NCBI GenBank assembly: GCA_002329385.1
Contig: DCTR01000024.1
Span: forward strand, 34,882-45,651
Direction: 5' to 3'
DNA: 10,770 nucleotides
Source of the DNA: Candidatus Shapirobacteria bacterium UBA1435
Lineage (GTDB): Bacteria; Patescibacteriota; Microgenomatia; UBA12405
The notes below the pieces were generated by a model. The model did not search any database. It saw nothing but the letters and a program-made list of their open reading frames with translations, and was not told the DNA's origin. Position 1 is the first letter of the stretch, and every line of letters starts with the position of its first letter. The position numbers and the translations under genes are program-made. This document shows, piece by piece, positions 1 through 6,886 of the stretch.

Positions 1-904
1 CCACAAAATATATCTCTTTTTTCTTGCCTCTTTCGAAATCGTCAAATTCTGGCTCAATCAGTGCCCTGGTGATTTCAATTGCCCTGTCTGTTCTAAAATT
101 TGTCCAAAGCACCACGTCTCCATCGTTTATTTTTCCGCTCGCCTCTCCTTTATCGTTAATTATCACCGTCGGTTCAATAAACTCGTCGCTTTCCCAAAAG
201 TTATCTCCTCTCTTCTTGGCCACCTCTCCTCTCTGGTATGCCGCCTCGATTGCCTCCTTGGCGCTTTTTGCTTGGTATTGTGCCTCGCCCTCCACCATTG
301 CTCTGTAGCCTTTTTCCACCCTCTCCCATCTGTGGTCTCGATCCATAATCCAATATCTCCCCATCACCGTCCCCACTCTTCCGACCCCCGTTTCCTTAAA
401 TACTTCTTCCAATCTATTTAAGTAAGTTTTTGCTTCGTACTGCCCCGTATCCCTGCCGTCGCTAAAAAAATGCACTACCACGTTTTTCACTCCATTCTCC
501 TTTGCCATCCTAATCAAAGCGTGGGTAAATACGTCATAACTATGCACTCCGCTGTTGGATGTTAATCCGGCCAGGTGCAACGTCGTCCCTCGCTCCCTCG
601 CTAGTCTCATCGCTTCTAAATATTCTTTGTTTTTAAACAATTCACCGCTGGCCACCGCCTGGGCGGCTATTCCCTGCGGCAAGTGTACGTTTCTTCCTGC
701 TCCGATAATAAAGTGACCTATTTCGCTTGCCCCCTGGTGCCCTTTCCACAGCCCTATTGCTTCTCCCGCTGCCCCGATTTCCGTATATGGGTGATTGGCT
801 TTCAAAAAATCCATATAAGGCGTTTTTGCCAGGCTGATTGCGTTTCCGGGGCCGGCCTTCGCCACTCCCCACCCGTCCAGGATTATATATACCACCGTCT
901 TCAT
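1..904 (-). CDS. gpmI: 2,3-bisphosphoglycerate-independent phosphoglycerate mutase, 3' end cut by window edge
   Basis: This enzyme interconverts 3-phosphoglycerate and 2-phosphoglycerate in the cytosol through a phosphoserine intermediate. Translating the reverse complement from the ATG at 904-902 gives 301 uninterrupted residues of a family usually about 510 long; the C-terminus lies beyond base 1. Visible motifs are ILDGW at residues 8-12 (metal-ligand Asp10), GASEIGH around 58-64 with the catalytic Ser60, GVH at 119-121 (substrate His121), SDGRDT at 148-153, GRYWIMDRD at 182-190 and FRTDRA at 270-275. The order and spacing match the family, and no key residue in this part is missing. The start codon overlaps the enolase stop as ATGA, with a purine-rich GGGGGAAAG just upstream inside eno, so translation is probably coupled to eno. 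The two enzymes catalyse consecutive glycolytic steps. Identification is secure; completeness of the missing metal-binding C-terminal part cannot be judged. Confidence 0.96.
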   Translation of the reverse strand, partial: MKTVVYIILDGWGVAKAGPGNAISLAKTPYMDFLKANHPYTEIGAAGEAIGLWKGHQGASEIGHFIIGAGRNVHLPQGIAAQAVASGELFKNKEYLEAMRLARERGTTLHLAGLTSNSGVHSYDVFTHALIRMAKENGVKNVVVHFFSDGRDTGQYEAKTYLNRLEEVFKETGVGRVGTVMGRYWIMDRDHRWERVEKGYRAMVEGEAQYQAKSAKEAIEAAYQRGEVAKKRGDNFWESDEFIEPTVIINDKGEASGKINDGDVVLWTNFRTDRAIEITRALIEPEFDDFERGKKKEIYFV

Positions 905-2172
905 CTTTCCCCCAGTTCCTCCTCTATTCTCATCAATCTATTGTACTTGCACACCCTTTCGCCCCTGGTCGGACCTACTTTGATATATTCGCTCCCCATA
1001 GCCACTGCCAAATCAACCATAAATGTATCATTAGTTTCTCCGCCGCCTCGGTGCGACGGCATAGTCATTAGGTTGTGCTTATTGGCCAGTAAACAACAGT
1101 CAACTGTCTCCGATAGCGTTCCAGCTTGGTTCAGTTTGATTAAAATTGCGCTGGCGGCTTTTGTTTCAATCGCCCTCTGCCACAGTTTTGAATTTGTCAC
1201 CGTCAAGTCGTCGGCAATTAAAGGAAACCTCCCTCCGATTTTTTCTAGCAGTTTCGGCCAGTTTTCCCAATCAAACTCCGACAGCATGTCTTCCCATGAA
1301 ACAAAAGGGTATTTCTCAATCCATTGGCTGTAATAAGCAACCAGCTCCTCCGGTGTCAACTCTTTCCTTTCTAGTTTTAACTTGTATCTTTTTGCCTTCT
1401 CGTCAAAAAATTCCGAAGCGGCGGCATCAATTCCTACCCCTGCATCAATTCCCGGCTGGTATCCTGCGTTTTTGATTGCTTCCACCAAGTACTCAATTGG
1501 TTTCTCGTTGGAGATAATTCCATTTGGCGCAAAGGCTCCTTCATTACCCACATTTGTCGATAACCCTTCTCTCTTTAGTATTTTTTTCAACGCCTCATAT
1601 ATCTCCATCTCCATCCTTACGTTTTCCGCTGCCGTCCTATCTGACCCCATTGCCCCCACCATAAATTCCTGCAAATCAGTTGTCTCGTCGGCATGCTTTC
1701 CTCCCTCAATCATCACAATCATTGGTTTTGGCAACCGCCATTCCGCATCTTCAACTCCATACGTTTTCCTCAAGTATCTATATAGGGGTGTCTTTTCTTC
1801 TTCTGCCGCCGCTCGTGCCACTGCCAGGCTTACTCCCAGCATCGCGTTTCCTCCCAATCTAGCTTTATTTTCTGTTCCGTCCAAACTGATCATCTTTTCG
1901 TCAATTTTTCTCTGTTCTGCCGCCTCCATTCCGATCAAATTGCTCGCTATCTCACCGTTGATATTTTTGATCGCCCCAAGCATTCCTTTTCCGTTATACC
2001 TGGTCTTGTCTCCGTCCAGTAGCACCGTCGCCTCTCTGCTCCCTGCCGAAGCCCCGTAAGAAACCGACGCCTCTCCTCCTTTGTCCGACTCAAGTGCTAC
2101 CGTTACTTCCAGGCTTGGTGCCCCTCCCGAAGCTAAAATTTCTCTGGCTTTAATTGATTTTATTTTTGACAT
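901..2172 (-). CDS. eno: Enolase (phosphopyruvate hydratase), divergent
   Basis: Enolase dehydrates 2-phosphoglycerate to phosphoenolpyruvate. The protein is 423 aa from the chosen ATG (MSKIK), close to the usual 415-435; an in-frame ATG four codons upstream is less likely because MSKIK matches the family start. Catalytic and metal residues by alignment from memory are present: Ser42, His160, Glu169, Glu211, Asp249, Glu294, the Asp pair 321-322, Lys346, His374, Arg375 and Lys398. Several near-invariant loops are altered. The N-terminal DSRGNPT loop reads ASGGAPS (14-20), losing its Arg. NGG before the catalytic His reads EGG. VGDEGG reads VGNEGA. The phosphate-binding SHRSGET loop reads SHRGGGET, with an extra Gly and no Ser, and the following loop PTRGER is one residue shorter than usual. 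A TATAAT box sits at 2202-2207. No Shine-Dalgarno is visible. The stop overlaps the gpmI start by 4 nt. It is enolase by family, and probably active, but the loop changes deserve checking. Confidence 0.95.
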   Translation of the reverse strand: MSKIKSIKAREILASGGAPSLEVTVALESDKGGEASVSYGASAGSREATVLLDGDKTRYNGKGMLGAIKNINGEIASNLIGMEAAEQRKIDEKMISLDGTENKARLGGNAMLGVSLAVARAAAEEEKTPLYRYLRKTYGVEDAEWRLPKPMIVMIEGGKHADETTDLQEFMVGAMGSDRTAAENVRMEMEIYEALKKILKREGLSTNVGNEGAFAPNGIISNEKPIEYLVEAIKNAGYQPGIDAGVGIDAAASEFFDEKAKRYKLKLERKELTPEELVAYYSQWIEKYPFVSWEDMLSEFDWENWPKLLEKIGGRFPLIADDLTVTNSKLWQRAIETKAASAILIKLNQAGTLSETVDCCLLANKHNLMTMPSHRGGGETNDTFMVDLAVAMGSEYIKVGPTRGERVCKYNRLMRIEEELGER

Positions 2173-2201
2173 GTGTGTAAACAAAATTTAATTGTATTGA
2201 A

Positions 2202-2207
2202 ATTATA
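2202..2207 (-). promoter_or_regulatory. -10 box of the eno-gpmI promoter
   Basis: On the minus strand this reads TATAAT, a perfect -10 hexamer, 29 bp before the enolase ATG. Transcription would start near 2195 and give a leader of roughly 23 nt. No good -35 hexamer lies at 16-18 bp; the region there reads GAGTCGAGAC. This promoter would separate eno-gpmI from the upstream methyltransferase gene. Confidence 0.55.
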
Positions 2208-2291
2208 ACCCCTTCCTCTGTCTCGACTCCTTTCTTCTTTTGCCATCATCTGTTATAAAATCAAACAAAACCGCCAATTTTTGCCCTCGCC

Positions 2292-3104
2292 TTATTTTCT
2301 CCAATCCATCCCCGCGATTTTTTTTATCATTTTTTTGACCCGCACTCTCTTTATTCTTTCTACCCAACCTTCCTTAGCCCCCATCCACAAATCGGCGTAT
2401 CCGGTCTTTGGGTTAATCGCTTTCTTCCTGTCCTTCCCAAGTCTCGTATAGGTGTATAGCCATTCGTCAATTACCCATATCTGCCCATAGATTTCTTTCA
2501 GAAACTCGATCATTCTGTCTCCATTGTTTCCCGTTTCTTCATAGCGGGTAGGGGAGTATTCCAAAAAAATCACCGGCCTGTCTCTTGAGATTATTTTTTT
2601 TGCCCCCTCAATCACCTTTGGCTCCCAGCCTTGGGTGTCTATTTTTATCAGCCCCACTCGCTCCTCTTCTGCCAATTCGTCGAGAGTTATCGTCTTAACT
2701 GCTTTTCCAGTTCCTTCTGTAACCAATCTATGGTCGCCAAAATTTTCCTCTGAGACCGCCAACTTTCCGGCTCCTTTTTTGTCGCTGGCTGCCGCCATAA
2801 TAGTTACGACACCGGTCATCCCCCTGGTATTTTTTCTTAATATCTCATAACTCTCTTTTTCCGGCTCAATAGCGTATACCTTTTTCACCTTTTTTGCCAG
2901 CAACACCGTGTAATAGCCGATGTTTGCTCCCACATCTATCGCAATTCTGCTACTATCAGCCTTTTCTGCTATCAATTCCGACAAATATGGTTCATATTTA
3001 CCCAAAGCTATTCTTTGCCCGACATATCGATCATTGTTTTTATACCAAAACCTTCTTCCTCCTATTCTGGTACTTTTTAAGCTCGTCTTCATCATCAGAT
3101 ACAT
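2292..3104 (-). CDS. FkbM-family SAM-dependent methyltransferase
   Basis: This is a predicted S-adenosylmethionine-dependent methyltransferase of the FkbM (Methyltransf_21) family, whose members O-methylate sugars, polysaccharides or secondary metabolites. The 270-aa protein shows motif I IDVGANIGYYT at residues 56-66, the acidic end of strand 2 AIEPE at 78-82, and the FkbM-typical block LIKIDTQGWEPKVIEGA at 152-168 followed by PVIFLEYSP at 177-185. The C-terminal 25 residues are strongly basic, with KRVRVKKMIKK near 252-262, which could contact a membrane or nucleic acid. No signal peptide or membrane helix is seen, so it should be cytosolic. The start is chosen at 3104 because AAAGG lies just upstream; ATGs three and four codons later are alternatives. 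It follows a small membrane protein gene after an 86-nt gap holding an inverted repeat. The substrate is unknown; a cell-envelope glycan is a guess from the family. Confidence 0.88.
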   Translation of the reverse strand: MYLMMKTSLKSTRIGGRRFWYKNNDRYVGQRIALGKYEPYLSELIAEKADSSRIAIDVGANIGYYTVLLAKKVKKVYAIEPEKESYEILRKNTRGMTGVVTIMAAASDKKGAGKLAVSEENFGDHRLVTEGTGKAVKTITLDELAEEERVGLIKIDTQGWEPKVIEGAKKIISRDRPVIFLEYSPTRYEETGNNGDRMIEFLKEIYGQIWVIDEWLYTYTRLGKDRKKAINPKTGYADLWMGAKEGWVERIKRVRVKKMIKKIAGMDWRK

Positions 3105-3112
3105 TTTACCTT

Positions 3113-3187
3113 TACCCTAACTTCAGAAGCTACAAAATTTATCAGTCGCTGCCGACTGTTTTTTTGTTTGCCTCCGAAGTTAGGGTA
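3113..3187. repeat. 75-bp inverted-repeat element with nested hairpin
   Basis: Two perfect 12-bp arms, TACCCTAACTTC at 3113-3124 and GAAGTTAGGGTA at 3176-3187, can pair. A further imperfect run extends inward, with four of the next six positions pairing. Inside lies a second hairpin at 3143-3158. On the minus strand the element occupies most of the gap between the 64-aa membrane protein and the methyltransferase, and its last arm ends just before the AAAGG ribosome-binding site. It could fold in the mRNA leader and limit access to that site, or be a small non-autonomous insertion remnant. Confidence 0.6.
3143..3165 (+). terminator. Intrinsic terminator-like hairpin
   Basis: CAGTCG and CGACTG form a 6-bp stem around the 4-nt loop CTGC, followed on the plus strand by seven T (3159-3165). 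This has the form of a rho-independent terminator reading left to right, although no plus-strand gene lies upstream. In the other direction the downstream tract is only ATAAATTTTG, a weaker terminator for the 64-aa membrane protein gene. Confidence 0.5.
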
Positions 3188-3190
3188 TGA

Positions 3191-3385
3191 CTACCTGGAC
3201 AATATTACCATCCATATCTGCCATGACGCCCACCAAAGCAGCCATCCGGCCAAAAACAGGCAGCTGAAAAAGCCGATTACTCCTTCTACTCCCACCAGGT
3301 ATCTGTTTTTCCTGCGCCCGACCAGCCTCATTACCTCTCCTAGTCCCGACAACCCCATCGCCATCAGCATCAATCCGGCCAGCAT
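3191..3385 (-). CDS. Small two-helix membrane protein, function unknown
   Basis: This 64-aa protein is not a family I recognise. It has two hydrophobic segments: residues 1-22, rich in Met, Leu and Gly, and about 34-62, with several Trp. A basic loop, GRRKNRYL, separates them at about 23-30, suggesting a helical hairpin with the loop in the cytoplasm. The start is well supported: GGAG lies 7 nt before the ATG, one of the few clear Shine-Dalgarno sites in the window. A promoter at 3429-3457 precedes it. The overlapping frame on the same strand (3180-3428) is polar, lacks an equivalent ribosome site and is taken as a shadow. The methyltransferase gene follows, so both may share a transcript and act at the envelope; this is only inference. 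Confidence 0.68.
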   Translation of the reverse strand: MLAGLMLMAMGLSGLGEVMRLVGRRKNRYLVGVEGVIGFFSCLFLAGWLLWWASWQIWMVILSR

Positions 3386-3428
3386 TCCCTGTCTCCTTTC
3401 TTTCGAATTCCAGATTAAGGTACCCCAT

Positions 3429-3457
3429 ATTTTAACTCAATTCAACAAAAATACCAA
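3429..3457 (-). promoter_or_regulatory. Promoter for the small membrane protein gene
   Basis: On the minus strand TTGGTA (3452-3457) and TAAAAT (3429-3434) are separated by 17 bp, a reasonable sigma-70 type pair. The predicted start near 3422 gives a leader of about 36 nt ending in the GGAG ribosome-binding site. It is divergent from the groES promoter. Confidence 0.5.
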
Positions 3458-3504
3458 GTCCTAAGGGATATTGTTACTTTACATCTTTCCAGCTCCTTAC
3501 CCCC

Positions 3505-3532
3505 TTGCCATTTTTTTTACTCTGGCTATAAT
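3505..3532 (+). promoter_or_regulatory. groES-groEL promoter
   Basis: TTGCCA (3505-3510) and a perfect TATAAT (3527-3532) are 16 bp apart, the best housekeeping-type promoter in the window. The start point would be near 3539, giving a groES leader of about 70 nt that contains an inverted repeat at 3547-3579. Confidence 0.75.
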
Positions 3533-3546
3533 ATTAGCAGTCAACA

Positions 3547-3579
3547 ATCGAGACTGATAAAATACTTTCTTGTCTCGAT
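3547..3579 (+). promoter_or_regulatory. Inverted repeat in the groES leader
   Basis: ATCGAGAC (3547-3554) and GTCTCGAT (3572-3579) are perfect 8-bp arms separated by 17 nt. The repeat begins about 8 nt after the predicted transcription start. It sits where CIRCE operators lie in other groESL operons, but neither the sequence nor the spacing is CIRCE (TTAGCACTC-N9-GAGTGCTAA). It may be an operator for another heat-shock repressor or an RNA stem in the leader. Confidence 0.45.
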
Positions 3580-3608
3580 CTTCTATCAATTATTAATTAA
3601 CTATTTTT

Positions 3609-3911
3609 ATGTCCGACAAAAAGATCAATATCCACCCCGTTCCCGGTTATATTTTAGTCAGACCCCAGAAGCAGGAAAAAACCACCTCTTCTGGCATCGT
3701 CCTTCCCGACTCTCACGAAGACAAACCCCAGCAGGGGACAGTCCTCTCTGTTGGCCAAGAATGGCTTACCGACTATGGTGCCAAAAAAGAAGCTCCCTGT
3801 CAGGTCGGCGACACTGTTATCTATCGTGAATGGGGCGGCAAGGAATACAAAAACGGCGAAGAGGAGCTCCTTATCCTCAAGTTCGACGATATCATGGCCG
3901 TCATTAAATAA
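3609..3911 (+). CDS. groES: Co-chaperonin GroES (Hsp10)
   Basis: GroES forms the heptameric lid that caps the GroEL folding chamber in the cytosol. The 100-aa length is normal. The sequence shows the N-terminal strand with PVPGYILVRP at 10-19, the mobile loop region KTTSSGIVLPD at about 24-34 ending in the hydrophobic IVL that docks on GroEL, the QGTVLSVG strand, and the C-terminal block ending in LILKFDDIMAVIK. The start follows an AT-rich leader without a Shine-Dalgarno. groEL begins 38 nt downstream, so the two form the usual operon driven from the promoter at 3505-3532. Confidence 0.98.
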   Translation: MSDKKINIHPVPGYILVRPQKQEKTTSSGIVLPDSHEDKPQQGTVLSVGQEWLTDYGAKKEAPCQVGDTVIYREWGGKEYKNGEEELLILKFDDIMAVIK

Positions 3912-3934
3912 ATAAGATCTTAATTAATAGTTAA

Positions 3935-5608
<1,674 letters not shown>

Positions 5609-5631
5609 GCCTCTCTCTGTTCGCAAATCAC

Positions 5632-5655
5632 AAAGCCCGCCTTGGCGGGCTTTTT
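5632..5655 (+). terminator. groESL intrinsic terminator
   Basis: AAAGCCCGCC (5632-5641) pairs with GGCGGGCTTT (5644-5653) around a very short turn, and the T run continues to 5655. This is a strong GC-rich rho-independent terminator 23 nt after the groEL stop. On the minus strand the tract after the stem is only TTT, so it may weakly stop transcripts from the opposite sigma operon. Confidence 0.85.
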
Positions 5656-5657
5656 GT

Positions 5658-5663
5658 TAAAAT
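5658..5663 (+). promoter_or_regulatory. Possible -10 box of tRNA-Cys
   Basis: TAAAAT lies 9 bp before the tRNA, so transcription would begin just ahead of the mature 5' end. The matching -35 region would fall inside the groEL terminator and is not recognisable. The tRNA may instead depend on read-through from groEL. Confidence 0.35.
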
Positions 5664-5672
5664 ACCCCTATC

Positions 5673-5743
5673 GACCCGGTAGCCAAGCGGTTAGGCAGTG
5701 GTCTGCAAAACCATATAGATGGGTTCGACTCCCATCCGGGTCT
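5673..5743 (+). tRNA. trnC: tRNA-Cys (anticodon GCA)
   Basis: A 71-nt cloverleaf folds cleanly. The acceptor arm pairs GACCCGG with CCGGGTC and leaves U as the discriminator, as expected for tRNA-Cys. The D arm pairs GCC with GGC. The anticodon arm pairs GTGGT with ACCAT (one G-U) around loop CTGCAAA, giving anticodon GCA. The variable region is 4 nt. The T arm pairs ATGGG with CCCAT around TTCGACT. CCA is not encoded, so it must be added by a nucleotidyltransferase. The last base coincides with the final base of the stop codon of the convergent 87-aa gene. Confidence 0.97.
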
Positions 5744-6006
5744 CAATCCCTTCCCGTCCTGGCCGCCTTAACAATCTCCCCTAGCTTGCTCAATCTAATC
5801 CTAGTTTCCTTCCGGCTTTCCGGCACTCCGCCGTTAAGTTCTGCAATTATTAGCTGTAACCTTATCATCCTGCCTGCCCCGCTTTCCGGATCAATGTCTT
5901 CCCACGGAATAATCCTTGACCCAAGTCTAACGCACCTTTCCCCCAAATCTATTTTTAACCTTAAGCGTCTTGCCTCCCTGTTCCTCCAGTTTTCCAGATG
6001 GTTCAT
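5743..6006 (-). CDS. Small charged protein downstream of sigma factor operon, function unknown
   Basis: This 87-aa protein matches no family I recognise. It is rich in Arg, Glu and Leu, has no hydrophobic segment and should be cytosolic. It contains a short hydrophobic core near residues 48-58, RMIRLQLIIAE, and a basic helix-like C-terminal half. The start at 6006 is preferred over an upstream in-frame ATG at 6120 because it forms an ATGA overlap with the stop of the preceding membrane protein gene, while the longer version would add a 38-residue antisense-like extension. As last gene of the sigma operon it could bind the sigma factor or the membrane protein; this is inference. Its stop codon touches the tRNA-Cys 3' end, leaving no room for a separate terminator. 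Confidence 0.65.
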   Translation of the reverse strand: MNHLENWRNREARRLRLKIDLGERCVRLGSRIIPWEDIDPESGAGRMIRLQLIIAELNGGVPESRKETRIRLSKLGEIVKAARTGRD

Positions 6007-6341
6007 TCTCTGGTTGCCCGGTAAAGCCAGTACGCCAAATAAGTAGCAATCAATGTCTGAATCGCCCCTGCCCCAATTCCCACCGGACCAATCGAATCCA
6101 ACACTACTCCATACCGCCACTTATCCCAAATTCCTCTCGCCGCCAAATAAGCCAGTGTCGGCGTTAACGCCGTCAACCCCAGCATCAGCATCTGGCCGGT
6201 GTCCTTCTTCTCTATTAGGTTTTTTATCGTCAGGTAAGGCTGGTAGGTCATTAGGTATACGCTACACCCCCATCCCCATACTTGCTTTGCCGACAATATC
6301 AGAGCAATCTTGATTATTTTTTTTAGCCTATTCTTTGTCAT
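6003..6341 (-). CDS. Three-helix membrane protein co-transcribed with an ECF sigma factor
   Basis: This 112-aa protein has an N-terminal basic patch (KNRLKK at 3-8) and three predicted membrane segments near 9-32, 48-70 and 84-107, with the positive-inside pattern placing the N-terminus in the cytoplasm. I see no known domain and no zinc-type anti-sigma motif (HxxxCxxC). Its start overlaps the end of the sigma-factor gene by 14 nt in another frame, and its stop overlaps the start of the 87-aa gene as ATGA, so all three are probably translated together. Membrane proteins encoded directly after ECF sigma factors are often anti-sigma factors. That role is possible here, but the protein lacks a substantial soluble domain that would clamp a sigma factor. 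Confidence 0.75.
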   Translation of the reverse strand: MTKNRLKKIIKIALILSAKQVWGWGCSVYLMTYQPYLTIKNLIEKKDTGQMLMLGLTALTPTLAYLAARGIWDKWRYGVVLDSIGPVGIGAGAIQTLIATYLAYWLYRATRE

Positions 6342-6822
6342 ATGCCCAGTCTTCTTTAAATTGTTTTTTTGCCCTAATTAGTCTCGATTCCACCGCCTTG
6401 ATGCTGATTTTAAGTATTCCGGCAATTTGTTTAACTTTTAAACCTTCTATATATTTCAGTCGTAGGATTTTTTTATAACCTTTGTTTATCTCTTCTAGGG
6501 TTCTTTTTACCTCGTCTTTCATTTCCGCCTTTAAATAATCTCTCTCCGGGCCAAGTGCTTTGTCGGCTATCTCCTCAAACACCGGTGAAACCGAAAACAA
6601 AATAGTCTTAATTTTTTTCTTGCGATAATAATCAGTAATTTTGTGTTTTGCGATTCCGCAGATCCACGAAAACTCGCTCGACCTTCCTCTAAATGTCGAT
6701 CTCGATTTGTAGGCCGCCAGTAGTATATCGTCTGTCAGTTCTTCCGCTACTCCTTCATCGTCTATCTTTTGCCTCACTAGTCTGGCGATGCTTTTATGGT
6801 ATTTAATGTAAAAATCATCCAC
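6328..6822 (-). CDS. ECF-type RNA polymerase sigma factor
   Basis: This 164-aa protein has the two-domain form of ECF (group 4) sigma factors. Region 2 spans roughly residues 8-72. It includes AEELTDDILLAAYKS at 26-40, then FRGRSSEFSWICGIAKHKI, which corresponds to the -10 melting and recognition helix, and DYYRKKK at its end. A linker of about 40 residues follows. Region 4 spans about 108-157, with LRLKYIEGLKVKQIAGILKI and a helix-turn-helix SIKAVESRLIRAKKQ for -35 recognition. The start is GTG at 6822: an in-frame TAG lies two codons upstream and no internal Met fits the domain start. It leads a three-gene overlapping operon. The promoter lies in the short 64-bp divergent space shared with the transketolase gene; autoregulation is common in this family but no site is clear here. 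Confidence 0.92.
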   Translation of the reverse strand: MDDFYIKYHKSIARLVRQKIDDEGVAEELTDDILLAAYKSRSTFRGRSSEFSWICGIAKHKITDYYRKKKIKTILFSVSPVFEEIADKALGPERDYLKAEMKDEVKRTLEEINKGYKKILRLKYIEGLKVKQIAGILKISIKAVESRLIRAKKQFKEDWAYDKE

Positions 6823-6850
6823 CGCCTATTTTACCTTACCGGCATCTAGG

Positions 6851-6880
6851 TTGCCTAAAATCTCTCTTTGCCCCTATACT
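6851..6880 (+). promoter_or_regulatory. Promoter of transketolase N-terminal gene, leaderless
   Basis: TTGCCT (6851-6856) and TATACT (6875-6880) are 18 bp apart. The -10 box ends only 6 nt before the ATG at 6887, so the transcript should begin at or next to the start codon, leaving no room for a ribosome-binding site. Confidence 0.65.
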
Positions 6881-6886
6881 TAAATC

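Noticed and set aside
335..342. GTCTCGAT repeated at 335, 3572 and 6381 as a dispersed regulatory word
   Set aside because: Two of the three copies lie inside coding sequence (gpmI and the sigma gene), with no common position relative to promoters, so only the groES inverted repeat is kept.
683..1333. 216-aa plus-strand open frame opposite gpmI and eno
   Set aside because: It crosses the junction of two real minus-strand genes and shows no family features; stop codons are rare here because of the strand skew.
1382..2059. 225-aa plus-strand open frame opposite enolase
   Set aside because: It is antisense to a well-supported enolase gene, has low-complexity Ser/Pro/Ile composition and no ribosome site or motif.
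2240..2291. Terminator after the methyltransferase gene
   Set aside because: On the minus strand only a 5-bp AT-rich stem (CAAAA with TTTTG) precedes a broken T tract; too weak to call.
3180..3428. 82-aa minus-strand frame overlapping the 64-aa membrane protein
   Set aside because: The 64-aa frame has GGAG at 7 nt from its ATG and two clear hydrophobic segments; the 82-aa frame has neither.
3505..3608. CIRCE operator for HrcA upstream of groES
   Set aside because: No TTAGCACTC or GAGTGCTAA arms occur; the inverted repeat found has a different sequence and a 17-nt spacer.
6007..6120. N-terminal extension of the 87-aa protein to an upstream ATG
   Set aside because: The extension is antisense-like Trp/Gly/Asp sequence in the overlap with the membrane protein gene; the ATGA overlap start at 6006 is more natural.
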